The notes: a model not told the origin generated them from the sequence alone. A DNA stretch of 64,000 nt from Streptomyces sindenensis (GCF_014649035.1 NZ_BMSG01000007.1:182726-246725), one strand, 5' to 3'. Numbered from the stretch's first letter, positions 33,480 through 42,940 are shown. Translations and numbers: made by a program.

Positions 33480-34154
33480 TCACGCCTTCGGGGGCTGTGT
33501 GCCGTCCTCGCGGCGCAGCCTCCGGTCCAGCGCCATCGACAGCTCCGCGTCCACCACCGCGCGCGCCAGCGGTCGGAGTTGGGCGGGTTCGGTCTCCTTC
33601 GTGTGGGCATGCAGTACCCGTACGAAGATTTCCGCGAGCGCCTCCGCGTGCTCGCGGACGCGGCGGCCCGAGGAGAGCACCGTGGCGAGCGGCACCCCTT
33701 CCCGTACGAGCTCGGCCGACACCTCCAGGAGGCGGCGGCTGATGTGCACGATCTCGTCCCCGTCGGTGGCGAGATAGCCGAGATCCAGCGCGGCGGCGAG
33801 GTTCTCCGGCGTGACCTCGCCCTCGAAGTAGTCCGCGAGCTGCTCCGGGGTGAGCCGGACCGGGGTCTCCTCGGTCGGTTCGCCCAGGCCCAGCACCTCG
33901 GCGACATCGCGGCCGCTCTCGAAGGTCGCCGCCAGGTCGGCGATGCCGTTGAGCGTGTGGCCGCGCTCCAGCAGGCCCGCGATCGTGCGCAGCCGGGCCA
34001 GGTGGTGGTCGTCGTACCAGGCGATCCGGCCCTCGCGGCGCGGCGGCGGGATCAGTCCGCGCTCCCGGTAGAAGCGCAGGGTCCGCACGGTGATGCCGGC
34101 CTCCTTGGCCAGCTCCTCCATGCGGTATTCGCGGTGCTCGCGTCCTTCAGCCAC
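33480..34154 (-). CDS. MerR-family transcriptional regulator
   Basis: 224 residues from ATG 34154. The N-terminal MerR winged helix is clear: YRMEELAKEAGITVRTLRFYRERGLIPPPRREGRIAWYDDHHLARL. A ~110-residue effector region with a long helix and no Cys cluster argues against metal sensing; hydrophobic ligands are more likely. It is divergent from the Baeyer-Villiger monooxygenase operon across 135 bp that contain inverted repeats, so it is the probable regulator of that operon. Confidence 0.9.
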   Translation of the reverse strand: MAEGREHREYRMEELAKEAGITVRTLRFYRERGLIPPPRREGRIAWYDDHHLARLRTIAGLLERGHTLNGIADLAATFESGRDVAEVLGLGEPTEETPVRLTPEQLADYFEGEVTPENLAAALDLGYLATDGDEIVHISRRLLEVSAELVREGVPLATVLSSGRRVREHAEALAEIFVRVLHAHTKETEPAQLRPLARAVVDAELSMALDRRLRREDGTQPPKA

Positions 34155-34239
34155 AGGGGCACCCTATGTTGTACCGCCGGTAACTTTCCTTGGTCCGCCC
34201 CCTACCCATCAGTACGGACCTGCTCTACTCTCCGAACCA

Positions 34240-34257
34240 TGCCAGTGATTGCTGGCA
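34240..34257. promoter_or_regulatory. Inverted repeat in MerR-monooxygenase intergenic region
   Basis: TGCCAG-TGATTG-CTGGCA, 6-bp arms with a 6-bp spacer, overlaps the nested palindrome TTGC-TG-GCAA. It lies 33 bp before the monooxygenase start. A second imperfect dyad, GTACCGCCGGTAAC, sits near 34171. Either could be the MerR operator. Confidence 0.4.
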
Positions 34258-34289
34258 AAGTCGCGTGACGTACCGCGGGAGGCGGCAGC

Positions 34290-35888
34290 ATGGCCCAGCA
34301 GGAGCACGTACGTGTGGCGGTGATCGGTACCGGATTCGGGGGCCTGGGGGCCGCCGTCCGGCTGCGCCGCGAAGGCATCACCGATTTCGTCGTCCTGGAG
34401 CGGGCCGGATCGGTGGGCGGCACCTGGCGCGACAACAGCTATCCCGGCTGCGCCTGCGACGTACCGTCCCACCTCTACTCCTTCTCCTTCGCGCCCAACC
34501 CGGACTGGCCGCGCACCTTCTCCGGCCAGGAGCACATCCGGGCCTACCTGGAGCGCGTCGCCGACACCTTCGGGCTGCGCCCGCACATCCGGCTGAACCA
34601 CGAGGTGAAGCTGATGAGCTGGGACAGGGAGCATCTGTACTGGGTGATCGAGTCGGCCAACGGCACCACGCTCCACGCCGATGTCGTCGTCTCCGCCACC
34701 GGTCCGCTCTCCGACCCCAAGATGCCCGACATACCCGGGCTCGACTCCTTCCCCGGCAAGGTCTTCCACTCCGCGCGCTGGGACCACGACTACGACCTGG
34801 CCGGCAAGCGCGTCGCGATGGTCGGCACCGGCGCCTCCGCGATCCAGATCGTCCCCGCGATACAGCCGAAGACCGCGAAGCTCACGCTCTTCCAGCGCAC
34901 CCCGCCCTGGGTCATGCCGCGCATGGACCGCACCATCAGCAAGGCCGAGCGCGCCCTCCACCGCGCGATACCCGCCACCGGCACCGCGCGCCGCGGACTG
35001 CTGTGGGGCATACGGGAGTTGCAGGTCAGCGCCTTCACCAAGCACCCCGACCAGCTGGGCCTGGTGGAGACGATAGCCAAGTCCAACATGGCGCGGGCCA
35101 TCAAGGACCCGGCCCTGCGGGCCAAGCTGACCCCCGACTACCGCATCGGCTGCAAGCGGATCCTGCTCTCCAGCACCTACTACCCGGCGCTCGCCCAGCC
35201 CAATGTGGACGTGGTCGCCTCCGGGCTCAGCGAGATACGCGGCTCCACCGTGATCGCCGCCGACGGCACCGAGGCCGAGGTCGACGCCATCATCTTCGGT
35301 ACCGGCTTCCATGTGACGGACATGCCGATCGCCGAGCGGGTCGTCGGAGCGGAGGGCATCACCCTCGCCGAGACCTGGAAGGACGGGATGAACTCGCTGC
35401 GCGGCGCGACCGCCGCCGGGTTCCCCAACTGGATGACGATCATCGGCCCCAACACGGGACTCGGGAACTCCTCGATGATCCTGATGATCGAGTCCCAGCT
35501 GAACTACATGGCCGACTACCTCCGCCAGTTGAACGTGCTCGGCGGACGCGCCGCGCTCGACGCCCGGTCCGGCTCCGTCACCGCGTGGAACGACAAGGTC
35601 CAGCAGCGGATGAAGCGCACGGTGTGGAACACCGGCGGCTGCACCAGCTGGTACCTGGACGAGGCGGGCCGCAACACCACCGTCTGGCCGGGCACGACGG
35701 GTGAGTTCCGGCGGCAGACCCGGTCGGTGGACCTCGCGGAGTACGACGTCGTCCGGGCCGGCGGCGCGGGCGGTGAGCGGCGAGCCGGCGGGGCCGGCCG
35801 CGTCCCCGAGCAGCCCGGCCGCACCGACCGTGAGACCGTCACCGCCGCCGCGGAAGCCGGACCCGTCGCCGAGGAGGCCACGCGATGA
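34290..35888 (+). CDS. Flavin-dependent Baeyer-Villiger monooxygenase (EthA/MymA-like)
   Basis: 532 residues. NADPH/FAD-dependent insertion of oxygen next to a carbonyl, or heteroatom oxidation. The FAD Rossmann motif GTGFGGLGAAVRL starts at residue 13; the type I BVMO fingerprint FxGxxxHxxxW(D) is at 154-164 (FPGKVFHSARW). A second Rossmann motif (VAMVGTGASAIQIVPAI) follows, then a C-terminal GPNTGLGNSS. The last ~60 residues are an Ala/Gly-rich extension. It overlaps the hydrolase gene by 4 nt. The order monooxygenase-hydrolase-SDR parallels mycobacterial mymA-lipR-sadH, which acts on lipid or envelope substrates. Confidence 0.9.
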   Translation: MAQQEHVRVAVIGTGFGGLGAAVRLRREGITDFVVLERAGSVGGTWRDNSYPGCACDVPSHLYSFSFAPNPDWPRTFSGQEHIRAYLERVADTFGLRPHIRLNHEVKLMSWDREHLYWVIESANGTTLHADVVVSATGPLSDPKMPDIPGLDSFPGKVFHSARWDHDYDLAGKRVAMVGTGASAIQIVPAIQPKTAKLTLFQRTPPWVMPRMDRTISKAERALHRAIPATGTARRGLLWGIRELQVSAFTKHPDQLGLVETIAKSNMARAIKDPALRAKLTPDYRIGCKRILLSSTYYPALAQPNVDVVASGLSEIRGSTVIAADGTEAEVDAIIFGTGFHVTDMPIAERVVGAEGITLAETWKDGMNSLRGATAAGFPNWMTIIGPNTGLGNSSMILMIESQLNYMADYLRQLNVLGGRAALDARSGSVTAWNDKVQQRMKRTVWNTGGCTSWYLDEAGRNTTVWPGTTGEFRRQTRSVDLAEYDVVRAGGAGGERRAGGAGRVPEQPGRTDRETVTAAAEAGPVAEEATR

Positions 35889-36823
35889 GCCGGCTCCCCC
35901 ACCGCGGCACCGTCCCGCCCGTGCCCGCCGCCGAGCTGACCGCGCGCTCCGCCGACGGTGCGCGGATCCACGTCGAACTGCACGGCCCCGAGGACGCGCC
36001 CGCCGTCGTCCTCGCCCACGGCTGGACCTGCAACACCCGCTTCTGGGACGCCCAGATCCGCGACCTGGCCGCCGACCACCGCGTCATCGCCTACGACCAG
36101 CGCGGCCACGGGCTCTCCCCCGAGCCCGGCCCCGGCGGCTACAGCACCGACGCCCTGGCCGACGACCTCGAAGCGGTCCTCGCCGCGACGCTCGCCCCGG
36201 GCCGCAAGGCGGTGCTCGCCGGGCACTCCATGGGCGGGATGACGGTGATGGCGGCGGCCGGCCGGCCCGGACTGCGCGAACATGCCGCCGCCGTGCTGCT
36301 CTGCTCCACCGGAGCCACGCGGCTGACCGCCGAGGCCCTGGTCCTGCCGCTGCGCGCGGGTGCGCTGCGGACCCGGCTCACCACCGCCGTCCTCGGCGCG
36401 AAAGCGCCCCTCGGGCCGGTGACCCCGGTCTCCAGGAAGATCCTCAAGTACGCGACGATGGGGCGAGGTTCGGCCCCCGACCGGGTCGACGCCTGCGCCC
36501 GGATCGTGCACGCCTGCCCGCGCCGCGCCCGGGTGGCGTGGGGCCATGTGCTCGCCGAGCTCGATCTCGCCGCGGGCGTACGGGCGTTGCGGGTGCCGAC
36601 GGCGGTGATCGCCGGCACGGACGACCGGCTGACCCCACCGGCCCACGCCCGGGCCATCGCGGACGCCCTGCCGGTCGGCCTCGGCCTGACCGAGCTGACG
36701 GGCATGGGACACATGACGCCGGTCGAGGCCCCGGAGGCCGTTTCGGCGAAAATCAGGGAGCTGGTCACCCGGTACGCCGCCACGGGCGCGGGCGCCACGG
36801 CGGAGAAGGAGGATGTCGCATGA
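35885..36823 (+). CDS. Alpha/beta hydrolase
   Basis: 312 residues from ATG 35885 overlapping the monooxygenase stop. Alpha/beta hydrolase fold with oxyanion motif LAHGWTCN, nucleophile GHSMGG (about residue 114-119), acidic residue in AGTDDRLTPP, and catalytic His in GMGHMTPVEAP. No signal peptide. In the operon it most likely opens the ester or lactone made by the BVMO. It overlaps the next gene by 4 nt (ATGA). Confidence 0.9.
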   Translation: MSRLPHRGTVPPVPAAELTARSADGARIHVELHGPEDAPAVVLAHGWTCNTRFWDAQIRDLAADHRVIAYDQRGHGLSPEPGPGGYSTDALADDLEAVLAATLAPGRKAVLAGHSMGGMTVMAAAGRPGLREHAAAVLLCSTGATRLTAEALVLPLRAGALRTRLTTAVLGAKAPLGPVTPVSRKILKYATMGRGSAPDRVDACARIVHACPRRARVAWGHVLAELDLAAGVRALRVPTAVIAGTDDRLTPPAHARAIADALPVGLGLTELTGMGHMTPVEAPEAVSAKIRELVTRYAATGAGATAEKEDVA

Positions 36824-37704
36824 GCGGCAAGCGGAATCTGGAGGGGCAGGTCGTCGTCGTCACCGGCGCGGCCCGAGGGGTGGGCGAACTGCTCGCCCGC
36901 AAGCTGTCCGCACGCGGGGCGACCCTCGCGCTCGTCGGCCTGGAGCCGGACGAGCTGAAGCAGGTCTCCGACCGGCTGCACGGCGAGAGCGACCACTGGT
37001 TCGCCGACGTCACCGACCACGAGGCGATGGCCCAGGTGGCGCGTGAGGTCAAGGAACGTTTCGGCAAGGTCGACGTGGTCGTCGCCAACGCGGGCGTCGC
37101 CGCGGGCGGTCCGTTCGCCGACTCCGACCCGGCCGCCTGGCGGCGGGTCATCGAGGTCAACCTCATCGGCGGCGCGGTCACCGGACGCGCCTTCCTGCCG
37201 GTGCTCACGGAGAGCCGGGGCTACTTCCTGCAGATAGCGTCGCTGGCCGCGATCACCCCGGCCCCGATGATGACCGCGTACTGCGCGTCCAAGTCGGGCG
37301 TCGAGGCCTTCGCGCACAGCCTGCGCGCCGAGGTCGGCCACAAGGGCGTCAAGGTCGGCGTCGGCTATCTCTCCTGGACCGACACCGACATGGTGCGCGG
37401 CGCGGACCAGGACGACGTCATGCGCGAGCTGCGGCAGCGGCTGCCGTGGCCGATGAACCGCACCTACCCGCTCGGCCCGGCCGTCGACCGGATCGTGGAC
37501 GGCATCGCGCGGCGCTCCCCGCACGTCTACGCCCAGTGGTGGCTGCGCGGGATGCAGTCGGTCCGGGGCTATCTGCCCTCGGTCATCGCGATCGGCGGAC
37601 CGCGCGAGATGCGGCGCTTCGAACCACGTCTCCACACCGTGTCGAAGGGCTTGGTGGGAGCCGGGGGAGCGGCGGACCAGGAGGCGCGCGCGGAGCGTAC
37701 GTAA
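36820..37704 (+). CDS. Short-chain dehydrogenase/reductase (SadH-like)
   Basis: 294 residues from ATG 36820. NAD(P)-binding TGAARGVGELLARKLS (TGxxxGxG type), VVANAGVAAGGPF, the Ser of IASLAAITPAP and active-site YCASK. Longer than core SDRs because of a C-terminal extension (VRGYLPSVIAIGGPREMRRF) that resembles SadH-type enzymes in mycobacterial lipid operons. It probably oxidises or reduces the carbonyl substrate or the product of the monooxygenase-hydrolase pair. Confidence 0.9.
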   Translation: MSGKRNLEGQVVVVTGAARGVGELLARKLSARGATLALVGLEPDELKQVSDRLHGESDHWFADVTDHEAMAQVAREVKERFGKVDVVVANAGVAAGGPFADSDPAAWRRVIEVNLIGGAVTGRAFLPVLTESRGYFLQIASLAAITPAPMMTAYCASKSGVEAFAHSLRAEVGHKGVKVGVGYLSWTDTDMVRGADQDDVMRELRQRLPWPMNRTYPLGPAVDRIVDGIARRSPHVYAQWWLRGMQSVRGYLPSVIAIGGPREMRRFEPRLHTVSKGLVGAGGAADQEARAERT

Positions 37705-37838
37705 CGGGGCGGACCGGCACCTCCTCACGGTGGGTAGCGGTCCGAAATGCGCGGGATGTCGGGTCGTGCAACGCTGAGCACGGCCCCGCTGGGGCCACCC
37801 CCACATCCGTTCCCACGCATCCCACAGGAGTGAACAGC

Positions 37839-38033
37839 ATGGGTATCGCAGACCAGTTCAAGGACAAGGCGCAGGAGCTCGCCGACCAGGGCAAGCAGAA
37901 GGCCGGTCAGGCCAAGGACCAGGCCGAGGAGCGCGGCCGGCAGGACCGCGACCAGCGGTCGGACTCCTCCTCGGGCATGCAGGACCGTGCCCAGGACGCC
38001 GCGGACCAGGCGCGCGAGCGTTTTGACCGTTGA
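37839..38033 (+). CDS. Small hydrophilic CsbD/antitoxin-like stress protein
   Basis: 64 residues from ATG 37839 with an AGGAG ribosome site. Entirely charged and helical: MGIADQFKDKAQELADQGKQ then AKDQAEERGRQ and a Ser-rich DQRSDSSSG linker before DAADQARERFDR. Small proteins of this type are often general-stress induced in Actinobacteria; no catalytic motif. It has its own 134-bp leader and a strong terminator 59 bp downstream. Confidence 0.72.
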   Translation: MGIADQFKDKAQELADQGKQKAGQAKDQAEERGRQDRDQRSDSSSGMQDRAQDAADQARERFDR

Positions 38034-38091
38034 CGGTCGCTGAGGTGTGACGCGTACGTGCTGCGGTCAGCGCGTGCGTACGCGTCGCGTC

Positions 38092-38126
38092 AGGAGGCGC
38101 ACCCGGGCTTGCCGGGTGCGCCTCCT
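38092..38126. terminator. Strong bidirectional terminator
   Basis: A 15-bp perfect stem (38092-38106 and 38112-38126, 5-nt loop) between the small stress gene and the convergent Rieske gene; a short CCTT follows on the plus side. Confidence 0.85.
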
Positions 38127-38149
38127 CCTTGTGCGGCGGCCGTACGGAC

Positions 38150-39241
38150 TCACAGCGGCACGCCGTTGGCGCGCAGGACGTCGCGGACGTCCAGGATCAG
38201 CGAGAACACCTCGTGGTTGCGGTCCTCGCCCTGTTCGTCCCACGCCCGCTGCTCGGCCTCGACGGCCCTGCGGTCCTCCGCGAAGACCCGTTCGGTGAAA
38301 TGCCGGATGAACGGCCAGGCCACGCTCAACGCCGCCGGAATCCTCGGCTTCTCGATCATGAGCAGCCCGTACGCGTGGCAGACGCGCTGCTCCGCGTCCT
38401 CGGGGACGTACACCGCCCAGAGACGCAGTGCCGGGTGGTCGGCCTTCTCCGGGACCAGGTCCAGCGTCTGGTAGGGGTACTCGGTCCGGATGGTCATGAC
38501 GTCGCTGGAGGGCCGGCCGCCCAGGCCCTCGGCGGCGAGCAGGCTCGCGCTGCGGTTGCGCTTGCCGCCGGTGTGGGTGAACAGATAGCGGGCCTCCACC
38601 GAGGCCGGGCCGCTCTCGTACCCCAGCAGCTTGGGCTGGAGCTTGCCGACCACGCCCCGGTGGAGGAACTGGTGGTTCATGTCGAGCAGGTTCTCGTGCA
38701 GGAACGAGTAGTGGCAGCGCACGGTCCGGGAGAACGTCATCGTCCTGTACCGCGGCGAGGCGAAGGCGGGAATGTCCGGCAGGGGGGTGACCGTCGCCCT
38801 CTCCGGGTCGCCCGGGAAGACGAACACCAGGCCGTACGCCTCGCGCACCGGATAGGCGCGCACGCCGCGCGGCGGCCGGGCGTCCCCCTTGGCGAGGTAG
38901 GGGATCTGCGAGATGCGGCCGTCGCCCCGGTAGGCCCAGGCGTGATAGCAGCAGCGGAGCGTCTCGCCGTCCACGACGCCCATGCTCAGCGGCACCTGGC
39001 GGTGGGCGCACCGGTCCTCCAGCGCGTGGACGGCACCGCTCCGGGCGCGGTAGAGCGCGATGCGCTCCCCGGCGAAGACGGCCGCGGCCACCCCTTCCTT
39101 CCGTACGCTCCGGGAGAGGGCGACCGGGTACCAGAAGTCCGGGCCGGCCCCGATCCGCCGCAGGTCGGGCGGGGCGGGGGCGGGGCCGGGATCGTCCCCG
39201 GGCCGGCCGCGTGCGATCCGGTCCGAGCGGTTCTCCCTCAT
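38150..39241 (-). CDS. Rieske 2Fe-2S aromatic ring-hydroxylating-type oxygenase
   Basis: 363 residues from ATG 39241, which has a GAGGGAG ribosome site (a start 17 codons earlier has none). The Rieske domain at ~35-135 has CAHRQ...CCYHAW (C-x-H and C-x-x-H ligands). The non-heme iron site is LDMNHQFLHRG (D-x2-H-x4-H). The C-terminal substrate domain is followed by a basic helical tail (FIRHFTERVFAEDRRAVEAEQ). Such oxygenases hydroxylate or O-demethylate aromatic or polycyclic substrates and need a reductase, none of which is nearby. It has no operon partner. Confidence 0.9.
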   Translation of the reverse strand: MRENRSDRIARGRPGDDPGPAPAPPDLRRIGAGPDFWYPVALSRSVRKEGVAAAVFAGERIALYRARSGAVHALEDRCAHRQVPLSMGVVDGETLRCCYHAWAYRGDGRISQIPYLAKGDARPPRGVRAYPVREAYGLVFVFPGDPERATVTPLPDIPAFASPRYRTMTFSRTVRCHYSFLHENLLDMNHQFLHRGVVGKLQPKLLGYESGPASVEARYLFTHTGGKRNRSASLLAAEGLGGRPSSDVMTIRTEYPYQTLDLVPEKADHPALRLWAVYVPEDAEQRVCHAYGLLMIEKPRIPAALSVAWPFIRHFTERVFAEDRRAVEAEQRAWDEQGEDRNHEVFSLILDVRDVLRANGVPL

Positions 39242-39368
39242 GCTTCTCCCTCGTACGTGGGCAGCCCCTTCCATCGTGTCCGCCGCCGGCACACGAGCGC
39301 CCGCCCGGCACGCCCGGACGGGTGCTCACTACGCACGCACGGGGGATCGGGAGCCGGTTGACCGCCCG

Positions 39369-42300
39369 TCACCTCGGCGGCAGCGGCGGCCTCCGCAGGT
39401 TCGGCGCCGTGTCGTACGACGGGGGCGTCGCCGCCGGGTGGGCCGCCAGCAGGTCCAGCGCCAGGCGGACCGCGTCGTCCAGGACCGCGTACCGCCCCTC
39501 CGCCCAGTCCAGCGGGGTGCGCAGGGCCTCCACGTCCGGCTCCACACCGTGGTTCTCCACCGACCAGCCGTACGTGTCGAACCAGGCCGCGTTCATCGGC
39601 ACCGTGATCGACGTGCCGTCGCCGAGCCGGTGGCGGCCGGTCATGCCGACCACCCCGCCCCACGTGCGCTGGCCCACCACCGGCCCCATCTTCAGCAGCC
39701 GGAACGCGGCGGTGATCATGTCGCCGTCCGAGGAGGTCGCCTCGTCGGCCAGGGCGACCACCGGGCCGCGCGGCGCGTTGGAGGCGTAGCTGACCGCCTG
39801 CGCGTTACGGGTCAGGTCCCAGCCGAGGATCGTGCGGGTGAGCTTCTCCACGACCAGCTCGCTGATGTGGCCGCCCGCGTTGCCCCGTACGTCCACGATG
39901 AGCGCGGGCCGCGCCACCTCCAGGCGCAGGTCCCGGTTGAACTGGGCCCAGCCGGAGCCGCCCAGATCCGGGATGTGCAGATAGCCGCACTTGCCGCCGC
40001 TCAACTCCCGTACGACGTCACGGCGTTTGGCCACCCAGTCCTGATAGCGCAACGGGCGTTCGTCGACCAGCGGCATGATCGCCACCCGGCGGGAGGGGCC
40101 GCCGCCCGCCGGGGTGAAGGTCAGCTCCACCGTGGTGCCGCCCGCCGCCGTCAGCAGCGGGTACGGGCCCGCCACCGGGTCCACCGGCCGGCCGTCGACG
40201 TGGGTGAGGACCGCGCCCTCCCTGATCCCCGTACCGGCCAGCGGAGAACGTGCCTTGGAGTCCGAGGAGTCGCCGGGCAGGATGCGCTGGATCGTCCACG
40301 CGCCGTCCCGGCAGACCAGGTTGGCGCCCAGCAGGCCGATCGCCCGCTGGTAGTGCGGCGGGCCCTCGTTGCGGCGGGCGGGGGAGACGTACGCGTGGGA
40401 GGTGCCCAGCTCGCCCAGCACCTCGCGCAGCAGATCCGCGAACTCGTCGGGCGACGCGACCCGTTCGACCAGCGGGCGGTACTGGTCCAGCACCCCGTCC
40501 CAGTCGATGCCGCACATGTCAGGTTCCCAGAAGTAGTCCCGGATGATCCGGCCCGCTTCCCCGTACGCCTGCCGCCACTCCGCGCCCGGATCGACCTCGT
40601 GCAGGATCCGGCGCAGGTCCAGGTAGACCGTGGTGTCGCCGTCGCCGGGTTCGGTGGCGGGGACCGCGCGCAGCTCGCCGTCGTCCATCACGACGAGCCG
40701 TGAGGAGTCGCCGCTGACCGCGAACCAGTCGAGGTGGTCGACCAGTTCGGTCCTGCGGGCCTTCGCGATGTTGAAGTGCTCCAGGGTGGGCCGCCCCGAC
40801 ATGTCGGCCGGGTTGGCGAACGTCTCGCCCAGCGCCCCCGAGATCGGCCAGCGCAGCCAGACCAGGCCGCCGCCGCTCACCGGGGCGAGCGCCGAGTACT
40901 TGGAGGCGGAGACCGGGAACGGCGTCACCCGGCTCTCCAGCCCCTCGAACTCCACCATCACCGTCGACCCCTCCGACGTACCGCCGTCCGGCACGTCCAC
41001 CGGGTCGAGGCCGCCCGCCGCCGGGCGTCCGTCGGGCGAGAGCGCGAAGGGGGACGGGGTCGCCGAGGAGAGCGGCACCAGGTAGGGGCGGCAGCCGAGC
41101 GGGAAGGACAGGTCGCCGGTGTGGACGTCGTACACCGGGTCGAAGCCGCGCCAGGACAGGAACGCCAGATAGCGGCCGTCCTCCGTGAAGACCGGGTTCT
41201 CGTCCTCGAAGCGGCCGTTGGTGACGTCCACGATGACCGGCGCGCCGGGGCCGGAGATCCGGGCCAGCTTGATCTGCCGCAGCGAGCGGCCGACGCCCGG
41301 GTGCGACCAGGTCAGCCAGTCGCCGTCGGGGGAGAAGGCCAGATCGCGGACCGGGCCGTTGACCGAGCGGATCAGCTCGGTGAGCCCGGGGTGCTCGTCG
41401 ACCGGCACGGCGCCGGCCGGGGTCGCCGCGCCGGTGGCCGCGTGGAGGTCGGCGCGGGTCGAGCCGCTGGGGGCCTTCTCCACGGGCTCCACGGTCTCCA
41501 GGGGCTCCGCCCCTGCCTCCGCCTCTCCCGTGTCCAGGAGCAGCAGCCGGCCGTCGTTGGAGGCGATGGCCAGGCGCTTCCCGTCCGGGTCGGAGATCAT
41601 CTCCTGGACCCGGCCCAGCAGCCCGGTGGCCAGCCTGCGCGGCGGCCGGTCGCCGCTGGCGCGCGGCAGATAGGCGATCTCGACCGCGTCCGGGCCGTCC
41701 GTGTCGGTGACGTACGCGACCTGCCCGCCGCTGCCGAGCATCTCCGGCAGCCGCACGCGTACGCCCGGGGTGTCGGCGATGGTGCGGGCGGGGCCGTCGC
41801 GGTGGGTGAGCCAGTAGAGACTGCCGCGCACGGTGACGGCGCTGGCCCGGCCCGTCTCGTCGACGGAGAGCGAGTCGACGTTGCTGGCGGCGGGCACCTG
41901 GTGGACACGCCGGCCGGTGCGCGGGCCGCCGAGGCGTACCTCCAGCTTGCGCGGGGTGGCGTCGGGCGACTCCAGGTCCTCGGCCAGCCACAGCTCGCCC
42001 GCGCACTGGTAGATCACCCGGTGCCCGTCGCTGGAGGCGTTGCGGGCGTAGAAGGCGTCGTGGTCGGTGTGGCGGCGCAGGTCGGTGCCGTCCGTCCGGC
42101 AGGAGTAGAGGTTGCCGACGCCCTCGTGGTCGGAGAGGAACGCGATGCGGCGGCCGACGAACATCGGGTTGGCGAGGTGCCCGTCGATGTCCGGGAGCAG
42201 CCGCTCGCCGTGCAGCCACAGGCGGCCCATGGCCCCGCCCCGGTAACGCTTCCAGGCGGCCGGTTCGTGCGGGGGCGTGCCGGTGAGCAGCAGGGTGCGG

Positions 42301-42770
42301 CGCTCGCCGTCGATGTCGGCGACCGCGATGTCGGAGACCGGGCCCCAGGGGAGCCTGCCGCCGGGGCTGCCGTCGGTGGGGACGCTGTAGGCCCAGGAGA
42401 AGTACGAGAACGGCTGGTTGTGCGAGGAGACGGCGAGGATCTGGCAGGCCTCGCCCGGATCGGGGCTCCAGCCGCAGACCCGGGCGTCCGTCGAGCCCCA
42501 GTAGGTGAGCCGGCGCGCCGGGCCGCCGTCCACCGGGGCGAGGTGGATCTCGGGGTCCAGGGTGCGCCAGGTCGTGTAGGCGATGGTGGTGCCGTCGGGC
42601 GAGAAGCGCGGATGGCTGACCCGGGTCCGGTCGACGGTCACCCGCCAGGCGCGTCCGGGCCGGTGCCCCGCGGCGGCGAGAGGGGCGACCCAGAGGTCGT
42701 CCTCGGCCGCGAAGCACAGCAAGTCCTGGTGGAGGTGCGGGAAACGGAGATACGCGACGTCGTCACTCAC
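39369..42770 (-). CDS. Tricorn protease (S41 family)
   Basis: 1133 residues from GTG 42770 (SDDVAYLRFPHLHQDLLCFA, the usual tricorn N-terminus). Two beta-propellers fill ~1-680 with repeated FSPDG and AYxTW type blades; a mixed helical domain, a PDZ (~840-920, GTGIREGAVLTHVDGRPVDP) and the S41 catalytic domain follow. His792 in GTSHAYVS, preceded by Ser791, and the Ser of EATSSDGD match the tricorn catalytic tetrad. It processes oligopeptides made by the proteasome in the cytosol. It is divergent from the tetR gene across 170 bp with two identical palindromes. Confidence 0.93.
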   Translation of the reverse strand: MSDDVAYLRFPHLHQDLLCFAAEDDLWVAPLAAAGHRPGRAWRVTVDRTRVSHPRFSPDGTTIAYTTWRTLDPEIHLAPVDGGPARRLTYWGSTDARVCGWSPDPGEACQILAVSSHNQPFSYFSWAYSVPTDGSPGGRLPWGPVSDIAVADIDGERRTLLLTGTPPHEPAAWKRYRGGAMGRLWLHGERLLPDIDGHLANPMFVGRRIAFLSDHEGVGNLYSCRTDGTDLRRHTDHDAFYARNASSDGHRVIYQCAGELWLAEDLESPDATPRKLEVRLGGPRTGRRVHQVPAASNVDSLSVDETGRASAVTVRGSLYWLTHRDGPARTIADTPGVRVRLPEMLGSGGQVAYVTDTDGPDAVEIAYLPRASGDRPPRRLATGLLGRVQEMISDPDGKRLAIASNDGRLLLLDTGEAEAGAEPLETVEPVEKAPSGSTRADLHAATGAATPAGAVPVDEHPGLTELIRSVNGPVRDLAFSPDGDWLTWSHPGVGRSLRQIKLARISGPGAPVIVDVTNGRFEDENPVFTEDGRYLAFLSWRGFDPVYDVHTGDLSFPLGCRPYLVPLSSATPSPFALSPDGRPAAGGLDPVDVPDGGTSEGSTVMVEFEGLESRVTPFPVSASKYSALAPVSGGGLVWLRWPISGALGETFANPADMSGRPTLEHFNIAKARRTELVDHLDWFAVSGDSSRLVVMDDGELRAVPATEPGDGDTTVYLDLRRILHEVDPGAEWRQAYGEAGRIIRDYFWEPDMCGIDWDGVLDQYRPLVERVASPDEFADLLREVLGELGTSHAYVSPARRNEGPPHYQRAIGLLGANLVCRDGAWTIQRILPGDSSDSKARSPLAGTGIREGAVLTHVDGRPVDPVAGPYPLLTAAGGTTVELTFTPAGGGPSRRVAIMPLVDERPLRYQDWVAKRRDVVRELSGGKCGYLHIPDLGGSGWAQFNRDLRLEVARPALIVDVRGNAGGHISELVVEKLTRTILGWDLTRNAQAVSYASNAPRGPVVALADEATSSDGDMITAAFRLLKMGPVVGQRTWGGVVGMTGRHRLGDGTSITVPMNAAWFDTYGWSVENHGVEPDVEALRTPLDWAEGRYAVLDDAVRLALDLLAAHPAATPPSYDTAPNLRRPPLPPR

Positions 42771-42825
42771 CCCCCAATGTTTTCGGTGCGCGGGGCCCGG
42801 GGCAACTTGTGGTGCAGGACACAAG

Positions 42826-42838
42826 CGAAACGGTTTCG
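42826..42838. promoter_or_regulatory. TetR-type operator, copy 1
   Basis: The perfect dyad CGAAAC-G-GTTTCG. An identical 13-mer occurs at 42873-42885; centres are 47 bp apart. It lies between the divergent tricorn and tetR genes. Confidence 0.75.
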
Positions 42839-42872
42839 TTTCGCTGGCGGGCGGGGGTACGGTTCAGGTGTA

Positions 42873-42885
42873 CGAAACGGTTTCG
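42873..42885. promoter_or_regulatory. TetR-type operator, copy 2
   Basis: Identical to the 13-bp dyad at 42826-42838, including the following TT. It is placed 55 bp before the tetR start, consistent with autorepression and control of the downstream MMPL gene. Confidence 0.75.
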
Positions 42886-42940
42886 TTCGATGCCGAGCGA
42901 GGCCGTCGGCAGGTGAAGCGAACGCGAAGGAGGTCGGCAC

